Origin: Ruminococcus sp. NK3A76
Lineage (GTDB): Bacteria; Bacillota; Clostridia; Oscillospirales; Ruminococcaceae
Direction of reading: 5' to 3'
Assembly: GCF_000686125.1 (NCBI RefSeq)
Contig: NZ_JMMA01000002.1
Location: forward strand, 3,224,001 to 3,288,000
DNA length: 64,000 nt
In this document: positions 1-8,655 of the stretch, piece by piece
Numbering within the stretch: the stretch's first letter is position 1
How the letters are laid out: the number at the start of each line of letters is the position of its first letter
Made by a program: the position numbers and the translations under genes
Notes under the pieces: model-generated
Told to the model about the DNA's origin: nothing
Database searches by the model: none
The model's input: the letters and a program-made list of their open reading frames with translations, nothing else

Positions 1-929
1 TGCAGGATATACCTTAACGTGCCGAGCTTTCCTGCGCTGTTTTGTATGCCACGCTGCCTTGTGCCGAAGACGCCTGCGGTGATGAAGTAATCAAGCATCT
101 CCTCCTGCTTCTCGCTCAGCGGCGGCTTTCTTCTGCCGAATATCTTTACAGCGAGCGCACGGTTTTTCTTTTCAAAATCGGCTATGCCCATTTTTTTAAG
201 CTCTGCGTCTATATACTCACGGTCGAGCGTTTTGCGGAATCTTTTGAGGAAGACATATATATCGAGCAGCGAGCGAACGCCCGTGCCGTTCCAGTAGTAG
301 TGCTTGAACTCATGCGCTACCATGTATATGTAGAAATCCTCATCTGACAGGCGGCGCTCACAGCCGTTTACAGGTATCAGCTTGTCGGATATATCGTCGT
401 AGTAGTTAAACAGCCTCTTGTCCGACTCGTTCGAGAAAAGCATCCTGTGCATCTCGAAGTTGCTCACAGGCGGTTTCTGATAGTCGTCCTGATGACCCTT
501 GCCGTACTCCACAGTTGTAAAGCCGAGGTCTTCCATTATGCTTCTCACATCGTCGGCTCTGGAGGCGTCAAAGAGTATGTCGTTGTCGCTCATCTGGCGC
601 ATACCGATGCCGGGGTAGTATTCCTTAAGGATAATGCCTTTAAGGGGCATATACCATATGCCGTTCGCTTCGAGCTTAGGGGTCAGGCAGGATCTTTCAT
701 AGTCGAGTATCATGTTCTTTCTGATAGCTCTTGCCTGCTCCTCTGCAAACCGGTCGTCGCTTATGCCGGCAGAGTCAAGCGCTGTTGCGATAACAGCTGT
801 CATCTGGTGGAACGAAGCGAGCCTGAACAGCGTATCCAAATCTATATCCTTTACGATCATCGGATCCGGCGCTGTCTGATTGACGGCGGCGGAAGCAAGT
901 GATAAAAACACTTTTACCTGCTGATCCAA
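1..929 (-). CDS. Nucleotidyltransferase family protein (NTP_transf_5 type), partial at left edge
   Basis: The minus strand is open from a TTG start at 929 to the window edge (309 codons), so the C-terminus is missing. TGA and TAA in frame lie just upstream, and AGAGGTG sits 7 bases before the TTG, which settles the start. About 90 residues in, the protein has a PLKGIILKEYYP stretch followed by MRQMSDNDILFD. This is the LKG...YP...R...D-D pattern of the NTP_transf_5 family, whose acidic pair binds metal. Family members occur in polysaccharide and peptide-modification clusters and are presumed to transfer a nucleotidyl group to sugar or carrier substrates; the substrate here is unknown. It lies 42 bp downstream of the flippase gene and is probably the last gene seen of the polysaccharide operon. 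Confidence 0.8.
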   Translation of the reverse strand, partial: MDQQVKVFLSLASAAVNQTAPDPMIVKDIDLDTLFRLASFHQMTAVIATALDSAGISDDRFAEEQARAIRKNMILDYERSCLTPKLEANGIWYMPLKGIILKEYYPGIGMRQMSDNDILFDASRADDVRSIMEDLGFTTVEYGKGHQDDYQKPPVSNFEMHRMLFSNESDKRLFNYYDDISDKLIPVNGCERRLSDEDFYIYMVAHEFKHYYWNGTGVRSLLDIYVFLKRFRKTLDREYIDAELKKMGIADFEKKNRALAVKIFGRRKPPLSEKQEEMLDYFITAGVFGTRQRGIQNSAGKLGTLRYIL

Positions 930-971
930 ATATTATCACCTCTTGAAAAAAAGTTAAAATGCTAACATCTC

Positions 972-2408
972 TCAGCCCTTTTTGAGCAGCACCTTCTTTA
1001 TCCTGTCTCTGTACTTATATACAAAGTATAGGAACACGCTGCCGTAGGCAAGCACGAGCGCATAGCGTATTATCGTGTAGCTGTAGAGAATATTCATCAG
1101 CCCTGCGAACACCATGATGCCACCGAGTATGCAGAGAATGAACTTTATGCTGTACACATGGTCCATCTTCATTCGTTTTACGATAAAGTAGTGGAGAATG
1201 AAAAGTATTATATACCCTGCAAGTGTCGTATAGGCAGCTATGACGAAGCTGTGCTCGGGGTCGAGCCGCAGGAAGATGAGGTTGAGTATCACGTTTGCCG
1301 AGGTGCCTATCATTGTAGCGACCGACACGCCGATAGTCTTTTTCTCGTAGAATTCGATATTCACATACATGGTGAATATAAACAAAAAAGAGCAGCTTGT
1401 CAGAAGTGCCGGCAGGCAGTAGATAGATGGCTTGTACTCGCTGCCGCCGAGGATAAGTATTATCTCAGGCACGAGCAGCAGAAGACCCACTATCAGGAAT
1501 GCGAATATGAGGATATATATCTTCGAGACTTTTTTGATGTCCTTATAGTTCCTGGCGTGAAGGCTCTCTATGAGCCAGGGCGCCCAGGCCTTGTTCATAG
1601 CGTCAAACAGCACCGATGCTATATGGTAGGCGCTGTAGGCTATCGAATAGTAGGCGGTATATTCCTCGCCGCAAAGGCGGGTAATAAGAAGCACATCTGA
1701 AACGCCGAGGATATGCAGCGAAAGTGCGTGCGGCACGAGGGGGAGGCATATCTTTGTGGCGTAGGACCAGTATCTGGTCTTTATCCTCCTGCCCTTGAAT
1801 GCAAGGAACACGAATATAGCGGCACCGAATACGATAAACGGCGAGTAGAAGCCGATTATCCTGCCGGCGAGCTTGTCCTGCATAAGCAGAACGAGCAGGA
1901 ATGCGAGCAGCGTTCCCGACACGGCCATGATACCCGTGAGCAGCACGAAGCGCTTGTACTGATAGAAAGCACGCTGCTTGGTGATAAGCATGGTATAGGG
2001 CGGGGCTGCGAGCATATACCAGAAAAGTATGTGTATATACTTCCAGTCGATCTTAAGATAATCGCCGAAGAAGCCGGGGAACATCAGGAAAACGCCGTAT
2101 ACTATCAGCGTCCATATAGTAGACAGCGAGAGTATCGACCAGATGTAGGAATCCATATCCTTTTCGTGCTCGGCCTTTGAGCGTATGATAGACTGCGAAA
2201 GGTCAAACGAGGTTATGACAAGGAGGATCGACGCCACCGACGAGAAATCGGTGAAGCTGCCGAGCTCGGCCTTTGTCATATATCTCGCAAAGAACGGGGT
2301 AGTCAAAAACGCCATTGCCTTGAATATAAAGGTGCAGACGGTATACCACAGTCCTGCTTTTGCAACGACCGAAGCGTCCTGTCCTTTTTTCTGCGATGTC
2401 TCGCTCAT
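972..2408 (-). CDS. Wzx-like polysaccharide flippase (MOP superfamily)
   Basis: 478 residues with about 12-14 hydrophobic segments along the whole length and a short hydrophilic N-terminus. The first membrane segments contain AGLWYTVCTFIFKAMAFLTTPFF, a pattern typical of polysaccharide-export members of the MOP/MATE-like superfamily. Such proteins move undecaprenyl-diphosphate-linked repeat units across the plasma membrane. The ATG at 2408 follows AAAGGAGAGC. It sits next to the Wzy-like gene, 52 bp downstream of it, as expected for a Wzx/Wzy-dependent pathway. The substrate cannot be read from sequence. A teichoic-acid-type or lipid-linked amino-sugar exporter is an alternative, but the neighbouring sugar transferase favours Wzx. 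Confidence 0.88.
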   Translation of the reverse strand: MSETSQKKGQDASVVAKAGLWYTVCTFIFKAMAFLTTPFFARYMTKAELGSFTDFSSVASILLVITSFDLSQSIIRSKAEHEKDMDSYIWSILSLSTIWTLIVYGVFLMFPGFFGDYLKIDWKYIHILFWYMLAAPPYTMLITKQRAFYQYKRFVLLTGIMAVSGTLLAFLLVLLMQDKLAGRIIGFYSPFIVFGAAIFVFLAFKGRRIKTRYWSYATKICLPLVPHALSLHILGVSDVLLITRLCGEEYTAYYSIAYSAYHIASVLFDAMNKAWAPWLIESLHARNYKDIKKVSKIYILIFAFLIVGLLLLVPEIILILGGSEYKPSIYCLPALLTSCSFLFIFTMYVNIEFYEKKTIGVSVATMIGTSANVILNLIFLRLDPEHSFVIAAYTTLAGYIILFILHYFIVKRMKMDHVYSIKFILCILGGIMVFAGLMNILYSYTIIRYALVLAYGSVFLYFVYKYRDRIKKVLLKKG

Positions 2409-2460
2409 GCTTTCTGCTCTCCTTTATATTTCACTGCGAATGGCGTTAGTTTTGTAATAA

Positions 2461-3804
2461 TTATGCTCTGCGTGGCATACGCTTCATAACGGCAGGTGTA
2501 ACGGGTCTTGCTGCCGTTGTCTGTTCGGGCTGTTCCACAGCGCCTTTCTTTTTGAGGGACTTGTATTTGAATGCGATAGCTGCTGCTGCCCAGAACTCCC
2601 ATACATACCAGAAGGACATCGACAGCATAAGCTGGAATGATACCGAGAAGAATATGATATAAAGCTCACGCCATGCAGTAACCTTGCACAGGAATATCAT
2701 TCTTACGGCGTCTAAAACGATATACACGCATATCGCCATACCTATGATACCGAGGCTTACTGTCATCTCAAGGAAAAGGTTATGCGAATAGCCGACGTAG
2801 TGGATAGGCGATACGAAGGGTCTGTCGCCCAGCACGCCGTAGCCGAAGGGGCCGCCGTTATTGATAGCGTTTATAACGGTGTTCCAGATGACCTCACGGC
2901 CGTTATCGTTTGACATATTGCCTGATATGAGCATCTCGATATTACGGGAGGATATGCCGTATTTCTTTACGAGCTTCAGTGCCTGGTCAAGCAGTGTCTG
3001 GCTGTACATCCACACGATGCCCATAGATATGAATATCGAGGCTATTTTCAGCGTCTTCTTTGAAACGCTGTCTTTGCCTATCATATAGCTTATGAGCATA
3101 AGGCCTATGAAGACTATCGGTATGATGAGCGCACCACGGTTGCCCTGCGTGAGAACGCACCAGAGGCCGCCTATAGCCAGTGCGAGGAAGTAGAGCTTCT
3201 TCTTTTTGATGAACAGGTAAATGAATACAACTGTCGGGAACATTATCATATAGCCGAAGCTGAGGGAGTATGCGAGGTGTATCTCACGGCCCTTGGGGTC
3301 GATATCTATCCAGTAGCCTCTTGAAAGCGCCGGCATGAGCTCAACGAAGATAAGGAACACAAAGTCGAAGAACGCATATATCGAGAGGTGTTTGAGCAGC
3401 TTTTCCGGGTCGTCCTGCAATGAGAAGAACAGGAATGCATACAGCGCACAGTTTGGCTGGAGTATTCGGTCAAAGCCGTAGTTTTTTCGGTCGAAGTAAT
3501 ACCACAGGTCGGGGTTCAGCAGTATCGACAGCAGAATCGCTATGATTATGAAGAAATACATCACAAAGAAGGGGATATATTTCTTTGAGTCGAGCCTGTG
3601 CATATTTATAAAGAATATTATCATAGGCACGGAAGCCACAAGAAAAAGCGTGACGCTTCGTACATAGCCTTCGTTGAAGCCCATACGGGAAAGTGTAAAT
3701 CTGGCAACTGTCATTGCGAAGAGCTCACACAGCCAGAGATACAGCAGCTTTGTAGACAGGTCGAGCTTTTCACGGCCGCCGAGTTTAAGTTTAGTATCTT
3801 TCAA
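2461..3804 (-). CDS. Wzy-like O-antigen polymerase/ligase family membrane protein
   Basis: 447 residues with around 10-12 membrane segments and one larger outward loop in the middle-to-late part, containing NGREVIWNTVINAINNGGPFGYGVLGDRPF and then YVGYSHNLFLEM. A Gly-rich loop followed by S-H-N-x-x-L is the hallmark of the Wzy_C/O-antigen ligase family. It would polymerise or ligate lipid-linked repeat units at the outer membrane face. The start is a TTG at 3804 preceded by GGAAGAG; no better ATG lies near. The last 25 residues are Pro/Thr/Arg-rich and probably cytosolic. It lies between the ATP-grasp gene and the flippase gene in the operon. Confidence 0.85.
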   Translation of the reverse strand: MKDTKLKLGGREKLDLSTKLLYLWLCELFAMTVARFTLSRMGFNEGYVRSVTLFLVASVPMIIFFINMHRLDSKKYIPFFVMYFFIIIAILLSILLNPDLWYYFDRKNYGFDRILQPNCALYAFLFFSLQDDPEKLLKHLSIYAFFDFVFLIFVELMPALSRGYWIDIDPKGREIHLAYSLSFGYMIMFPTVVFIYLFIKKKKLYFLALAIGGLWCVLTQGNRGALIIPIVFIGLMLISYMIGKDSVSKKTLKIASIFISMGIVWMYSQTLLDQALKLVKKYGISSRNIEMLISGNMSNDNGREVIWNTVINAINNGGPFGYGVLGDRPFVSPIHYVGYSHNLFLEMTVSLGIIGMAICVYIVLDAVRMIFLCKVTAWRELYIIFFSVSFQLMLSMSFWYVWEFWAAAAIAFKYKSLKKKGAVEQPEQTTAARPVTPAVMKRMPRRA

Positions 3805-3854
3805 TATTTATCTCTTCCATTCATTATCTCAAAAAACCAAAAGCGGATATTATA

Positions 3855-4853
3855 TCAGGCGTTGTTCTTACGGGCTATCTTTTCTACCTCGGGTGCAAAG
3901 AGCGGCCACTTGCCTGTGCGGCAGGGCATCTGAGTAACGTCCGGGTCAGCGCCGTAGTTGCCTTCGATGAGCTGGGTGTTGCCATTGTCATCTATTGCCA
4001 CGTCCCACCCGACATAGCGCACCTGCGGAACAGTCATTGCGGCCTTTGTCACTATATCAGTGACCTTATCCCACGAGGGAACGTTGTAGCCGATTATCTG
4101 CTCGCCGCTGTCGGGGTGGATGATATATCTCTTGAAGTTGCGGTCGATGCCGGGGGCATTGATTATACCTGTGGCGACATCTATCGTGGCAGCTATGCCG
4201 TAGTGGTGGAAATTATCCGCCGACTTGCCACGTCTGCCTATCCTTAAAACGCCTGCCATTATCCTGGGCGTTCCGTCAGCGCAGCGCAGGGTGACTATCC
4301 TTAAGGTGTTTACCGATGTGCTGTTGAAGGTACTGAGCGTCGGGTGCTGGGTTATCAGCTGCTCGATGATGCAGCCGTTACGGCGGAGCTTTTCAAAGAG
4401 CTGCTTAGTCTTTTCGGGGGTCATTGCCGGGTCGGTGTCGTACTTTTCGGCGTTTTTGCCGAACATTCCCGAGCGTGCCTTTGCAAAGAACGACGGGTGC
4501 TTTTTCACAAACTCCGAAAACTCGTCAAAGGTGCATTCCGTTACATCGAGCCAGTCTCTGTTTATATACTTGGCAAAGGTCTTGTTGAAAAGAGCCTTGT
4601 CATCGAATATGCTGCGCTTTGAAGGGTCATTGCACACGCTTATGGTATAGCGCAGCTTGGTAAATGTCATATACTTGCGGCGCTCACGGTTTTTCAGTTT
4701 ATAAAAGCCGTACTGGAAGTAATCCTGTATCTCTGTGCCGTAGCGGATACGCTCCCAGAGAACGTCTGCCATGAGCCACAGCCGCAGACCGAGCGTCAGC
4801 GACTTGCCGAAGCAGAGCTTTGAAAGCCTGTTAAAGGTCTTAAGTCTACCCAT
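3855..4853 (-). CDS. Sugar-transfer-associated ATP-grasp protein (first of two)
   Basis: 332 residues. The middle has LSTFNSTSVNTLRIVTL followed by a Gly/Arg strand, and the C-terminus has YVGWDVAIDDNGNTQLIEGNYGADP, where the final E-x-N forms the metal/ATP site of the ATP-grasp fold. This arrangement matches the family called ATPgrasp_ST (sugar-transfer associated), found almost only in polysaccharide and teichoic-acid-type clusters. ATP-grasp enzymes join a carboxylate to an amine, thiol or similar group through an acyl-phosphate. The substrate here is not known; amino-acid or peptide decoration of a glycan is plausible. AAGGAAG precedes the ATG at 4853. The product of 6596-7687 has the same architecture. 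Confidence 0.85.
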   Translation of the reverse strand: MGRLKTFNRLSKLCFGKSLTLGLRLWLMADVLWERIRYGTEIQDYFQYGFYKLKNRERRKYMTFTKLRYTISVCNDPSKRSIFDDKALFNKTFAKYINRDWLDVTECTFDEFSEFVKKHPSFFAKARSGMFGKNAEKYDTDPAMTPEKTKQLFEKLRRNGCIIEQLITQHPTLSTFNSTSVNTLRIVTLRCADGTPRIMAGVLRIGRRGKSADNFHHYGIAATIDVATGIINAPGIDRNFKRYIIHPDSGEQIIGYNVPSWDKVTDIVTKAAMTVPQVRYVGWDVAIDDNGNTQLIEGNYGADPDVTQMPCRTGKWPLFAPEVEKIARKNNA

Positions 4854-4867
4854 ATTTATGCTTCCTT

Positions 4868-5425
4868 TCAGACAGTGTGCTCACGAACGAACGCAGCCCA
4901 CATTTCCTTTTCACAGTCGGAGGATATCTCCTGTTTAGCGTTGTTTGCGGTGTGTTCCACATGGAACTTTCGGCGCTTTGCAAGGTAATTGTCAAATGTC
5001 GATATCACCTTTGCCGGAACGCCCCCCACGACAGAGCCGGAAGGCACGTCCTTATTGACCACCGCACCTGCGGCGATTATCACGTTATCGCCTATCTTGA
5101 CATCATAGAGGATCTTTGCATTGGCGCCGATGAAGACGTTATTGCCTATCTCGATGCAGCCTATCTTTTCCTTGTAGTCGTGGCCGTCCTTCATGCCGTT
5201 GAGCATATAGTGTGTGACATCGTGAGTTATAAACTCCACGCCCGATGCTATCCACACGTTATTGCCGATGCTTATGAGCTTTGAATAAAGGGGTATCTTG
5301 CGTGGGGTTATCATAACACGCTCGCCCATCGAGTGGAAAAGGTGCTTGCTTTTCATATACTGCGCCCTTTTCATAGGGGAGCGTATAGTCATAAGTTTTA
5401 AAGTATGCAAATGCCTCTGATTCAT
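4868..5425 (-). CDS. Hexapeptide-repeat acyltransferase (left-handed beta helix)
   Basis: 185 residues with repeated [LIV]-G-x-x-x hexapeptides: [15 protein letters not shown], then [15 protein letters not shown], then [15 protein letters not shown], ending in the [16 protein letters not shown] motif typical of NodL/LacA/CysE-type acetyltransferases. The H in the THDVTHY segment is in the position of the usual catalytic histidine. It should O- or N-acetylate a sugar, with acetyl-CoA as donor. The C-terminal 35 residues are charged and outside the helix. The gene ends 14 bp before the downstream ATP-grasp start. In a bacillosamine-type pathway a PglD-like acetyltransferase has this fold, so it could compete with the GNAT protein of this operon for that role. 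Confidence 0.88.
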   Translation of the reverse strand: MNQRHLHTLKLMTIRSPMKRAQYMKSKHLFHSMGERVMITPRKIPLYSKLISIGNNVWIASGVEFITHDVTHYMLNGMKDGHDYKEKIGCIEIGNNVFIGANAKILYDVKIGDNVIIAAGAVVNKDVPSGSVVGGVPAKVISTFDNYLAKRRKFHVEHTANNAKQEISSDCEKEMWAAFVREHTV

Positions 5426-5472
5426 AGTTTTTCACCTCTGTCTGCCGGGCTGTGTGCCCGGACTGTCGGCGG

Positions 5473-6564
5473 TCAGATCTCTTTTCTGCCGCAGTCTCTG
5501 AGTATGAGCTCTATATTCTCCATGCCGAGCCCTTCGGGAGTTCTTCCCTCAGCACGCAGGTCTCTGCCGAGAGCCGCACTTGCTATGGCTATGATGCCCG
5601 ACACGATAGGAGTCTCTACATCGAGCGCCTTGCCGAGAGCTTCGAGCATTACAAGACCCTGGGGGACATCCTCAGAGATATATCTCGAATCAACGACTGT
5701 CGGCCCCTTTGCTCTTGTATCCATCTCGGCGTAGTTTAAGAATACCTCCTTGGCATCTGTGCTGTCGTCGAGCGAGTTGCGGTACTTGCAGGCCTCGACA
5801 TAGCTGAGCCTTTCAAAGCCGAGCTTGTCGAGAACGTTCATCTTCTCGTTGTCAAGGGCTTCGAGGACACGCCATGTTGCAGGATTGTCTCTTGTATATG
5901 CCTCGTGATACAGGCAGAACTCGCCCTTTGATTTTTCTATTCTCGGTATGCTCATAACAGAGCCTACCGTGTGTACTACGAGGTTGGGGTTATGAAGTGC
6001 TGCCTCGACTACCGAATCGAGGTATACAAATCTTTCACCTAACTTATCGAGCTTTTCAATTGCCTCAGCCTTGCGTGCAGAGGGGTATATGCCGATAGGG
6101 TTCCTTACATTTCTGAAACCCACACGGAAAAGCCCGGGCTCCATTATACGGCCGTCGATAAACGAGCTCTCAGCCTCGGCAACTATGATATTCTTGTCCT
6201 TGCAGTGCTTGAGCACATACGCTGTGGAAAGATAGCCGGGGTTTATAAGGAGTATCTGGTCGTCTTTCAGGTAGGGGGCAATACGCTCTATGAGCTGCTC
6301 GTGGAAGTTTGTCTGGATGTATATAATGATTATCTCAGCGTCCTTCACGTCAGCGACATCACGGCTGAGCTTGTGTATATTTGCGGTCTTTATCTCGCCG
6401 AACTCGTTAAGGGTCATCCTACCGTTATTTTCAAGCAGGAAGCTGAAATTATCATCATGCATGGCGTGCGAGGTCTTTATAAGAGTTACCTCATGGCCGT
6501 GCATCGTCAGGTCGGCCGAGACTGCGCAGCCTGCGTTGCCGGCACCAAGAATGGCTATTTTCAT
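5473..6564 (-). CDS. Opine/octopine dehydrogenase family protein
   Basis: 363 residues. The N-terminus MKIAILGAGNAGCAVSADL is a Rossmann dinucleotide fold with GxGxxG, and the C-terminal half carries the NPNLVVHTVGSV segment of the NAD/NADP octopine/nopaline dehydrogenase domain, in which the His is the conserved catalytic residue. Family enzymes join the amino group of an amino acid to a 2-oxo acid reductively. Its place between ATP-grasp ligases and an acyltransferase in a polysaccharide operon suggests it makes an imino-acid (opine-like) substituent for the polymer; that is inference. AAAGGA precedes the ATG at 6564. The gene is 31 bp downstream of the preceding ATP-grasp gene, so co-transcription is likely. 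Confidence 0.82.
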   Translation of the reverse strand: MKIAILGAGNAGCAVSADLTMHGHEVTLIKTSHAMHDDNFSFLLENNGRMTLNEFGEIKTANIHKLSRDVADVKDAEIIIIYIQTNFHEQLIERIAPYLKDDQILLINPGYLSTAYVLKHCKDKNIIVAEAESSFIDGRIMEPGLFRVGFRNVRNPIGIYPSARKAEAIEKLDKLGERFVYLDSVVEAALHNPNLVVHTVGSVMSIPRIEKSKGEFCLYHEAYTRDNPATWRVLEALDNEKMNVLDKLGFERLSYVEACKYRNSLDDSTDAKEVFLNYAEMDTRAKGPTVVDSRYISEDVPQGLVMLEALGKALDVETPIVSGIIAIASAALGRDLRAEGRTPEGLGMENIELILRDCGRKEI

Positions 6565-6595
6565 TTATATGGTTCCTTTCTCTATCAGGCGTTTA

Positions 6596-7687
6596 TCAGT
6601 TCTGCGCCTTTGCAAGTGTTCTCTTGTTGAAGAATTCATCGAGCACACGGTCTGTCAGGTCGCCGAAGGTCGGGCCGCAGCTTACCTGGTTTGCGCCGGG
6701 GCAGGTGTTAAATTCTATAAGCACCGGCTGCGACTGGGTGTCAACTGTCATATCCCAGCCTATGAGCTTGAAGTGGGCAAGTCTCTTATGTGCGAACCTG
6801 ACTGTCTCTATCACCTTGTCAAATTCGGGTATCTTTATATCGGCAAACTTAACGCCTGTGCTGTTCTCTGTCACCCACTGAGCCTTGCGGTTTACAGCCT
6901 TTGCCTTGAGCTGGCCGTCATCTAAAACAGGGCAGGCAAAGCCGCCGGCACCTACGTTATCTACCTTTGAATTGGGTGCGCCCACACGAAGTATGCAGGA
7001 AAGTATATGCACCTTGCCCTCAAAGAAGAAGGACACTACCCTTATCGTATTGAGCGAGGAGGGGTTGAGCTTTGCAAGGGTGGGGTGCTGCTTAACTGCT
7101 GCCTGCATGATGAAGTTTGCGCCTATCTCTCTGAAAGACTTCTCTATTCTCTTTTTTGTAGCAGAGGCAGGTGTGAAGAACTTTATGAGCCTTCCCTCGC
7201 CGCTGTCGATAGAGGGCTTTATAAGGCTCTCCTGCTTGTAGCTTGAAGCAAGCTCGACTGCCTGCTCAAAGGTTATAGGCTTCATATCAGCGTCGTAGTA
7301 AACGCCTGCGATGTTTTTGCATATAGTCTCAGGCCTTGTGACATCGGGGAACCACACATCGTGGTAGCACTTGTCCTCACCGAAGCGCCTAAACTGCGAG
7401 TTGCTGAAATAGGGTATCATCTCGCCGTAGTAGAGGTCATCGGGGATATATCTCGGGTCTACCTTCTTGTCAGCGTCGCAGAATATCTGATACCAGTATT
7501 TTGCGGGCTTATAGTTATACTTTTTCCAGTAGGGGAGTATTATCCTCTCGTATTCCTTGTCAACATTCATGCCGCCGTTCATTCGTTTCAGGCGCAGCTT
7601 TGCTTTTTTTCTGTAGCTGTACTTGCGGTATGCCGATTCGATCTTAAGATCCAGGTCGTCCCATTTTTTTCTGAAACCGCTTCTCAT
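6596..7687 (-). CDS. Sugar-transfer-associated ATP-grasp protein (second)
   Basis: 363 residues with the same plan as the 3855-4853 product: LAKLNPSSLNTIRVVSF in the middle, a Gly-rich strand (VDNVGAGGFACPV), and LIGWDMTVDTQSQPVLIEFNTCPGANQ at the C-terminus, containing the E-x-N metal ligand pair. The N-terminal 60 residues are basic (many Lys/Arg) and may bind membrane or polyanionic polymer. It starts with ATGA overlapping the stop of the upstream ATP-grasp gene by 4 bp, so the two are translationally coupled. Two divergent paralogues in one operon imply two separate ligation steps or acceptors. Confidence 0.85.
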   Translation of the reverse strand: MRSGFRKKWDDLDLKIESAYRKYSYRKKAKLRLKRMNGGMNVDKEYERIILPYWKKYNYKPAKYWYQIFCDADKKVDPRYIPDDLYYGEMIPYFSNSQFRRFGEDKCYHDVWFPDVTRPETICKNIAGVYYDADMKPITFEQAVELASSYKQESLIKPSIDSGEGRLIKFFTPASATKKRIEKSFREIGANFIMQAAVKQHPTLAKLNPSSLNTIRVVSFFFEGKVHILSCILRVGAPNSKVDNVGAGGFACPVLDDGQLKAKAVNRKAQWVTENSTGVKFADIKIPEFDKVIETVRFAHKRLAHFKLIGWDMTVDTQSQPVLIEFNTCPGANQVSCGPTFGDLTDRVLDEFFNKRTLAKAQN

Positions 7688-8655
7688 TCTTTCAAGCCCT
7701 TTCTTATAGCTATCTCGTTGTATTTCATCATATATATCCCCTCGTCATAGCTGCCTATGTTTCTGGGGTTTGCCTTGCCGTTTAAGTTGTTGAGTATGAG
7801 CGTCATATGGTCGCACCCCGACTCATATGCGTGCGGATAGCCGCCGCCGAATCTCGGGTTTACCTCGCTTATATAGTAGCGGCCGCCGATATCGAATATG
7901 TCGATATCTATCTGCCCCCTGAAGCCTGCTTCGAGCACGAATTTTTCTATCAGCTCAAACAGCGCAGGGTCTTTGAAGCTGACAGCCTTGTCAGTCTCGC
8001 CGGCACGCATTTTAAGTTTCTTTTTGGTGAATACCGAGACCACCTCGCCCGATATCATATCTATATACACATCAGCGCCTATCTCCTGCCCGTCGAGCAG
8101 CTCCTGCACCATGAGCCCCGGCTCGTGGTCAAACAGCAGCTTAACAGTCTCTTTATCACAGACCTTTGAGATGCTGACAGATGCCGAGCCCTTTACGGGC
8201 TTTACAAACACCGGGAAAGCCACCCTGCCTGCATCAACGTCCTCAAAGAAGGCGTTTATATCAGTCCATGACCTTGCGCAGGCGTAGCCGTGCTGTGTCA
8301 GGTATCCATACATCTTCATTTTATCAAGCGATATCTCGCAAAGCTCAAACGAGCTGCCTATCACCTTTGTGCCTACGGCTTCAAACCTCTCGCTGTTTTT
8401 GGCAAGAAGGCTGAGCTCCGGGTCGATAAGGCTGAGCACGCCGTCTATCTTTTCCTTTTTGCATATATCGAGAATAATGTCGATATAGCCGGGAGTGCTT
8501 ATAGTAGGCACGATGTAGTATCTGTCTGCATCGAATATCGCAGGTGCAAGCTCGCTTGCATCTGCCGCTATGACATTGCCCTTGCCGGCGAATGCCCTTT
8601 TAAAATACTGCACGACCTTGTTTCTTGTACCGGCCGCTAAAATAAGAATATTCAT
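7684..8655 (-). CDS. ATP-grasp ligase of the carbamoyl-phosphate-synthase/PylC type
   Basis: 323 residues. MNILILAAGTRNKVVQYF is the pre-ATP-grasp Rossmann-like start, GVLSLIDPELSLLAKN is the substrate-domain loop, and FPVFVKPVKGSASVSI then QELLDGQEIGADVYID are the ATP-clamp strands. FRGQIDIDIFDIGGRYYISEVNPRFGGGYP holds the E-x-N metal site with the PRFGGG loop shared by CarB, PurK and PylC relatives. The enzyme ligates a carboxylate to an amine with ATP. It overlaps the PLP-enzyme gene upstream and the ATP-grasp gene downstream by 4 bp on each side, so the three are tightly coupled. The substrate is unknown. A role in building an amino-acid-derived glycan substituent is inferred. Confidence 0.85.
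   Translation of the reverse strand: MNILILAAGTRNKVVQYFKRAFAGKGNVIAADASELAPAIFDADRYYIVPTISTPGYIDIILDICKKEKIDGVLSLIDPELSLLAKNSERFEAVGTKVIGSSFELCEISLDKMKMYGYLTQHGYACARSWTDINAFFEDVDAGRVAFPVFVKPVKGSASVSISKVCDKETVKLLFDHEPGLMVQELLDGQEIGADVYIDMISGEVVSVFTKKKLKMRAGETDKAVSFKDPALFELIEKFVLEAGFRGQIDIDIFDIGGRYYISEVNPRFGGGYPHAYESGCDHMTLILNNLNGKANPRNIGSYDEGIYMMKYNEIAIRKGLKE

Noticed and set aside
42-902. Two plus-strand open frames (42-347 and 447-902)
   Set aside because: They lie antisense to the nucleotidyltransferase gene, which has a proper start and family motifs.
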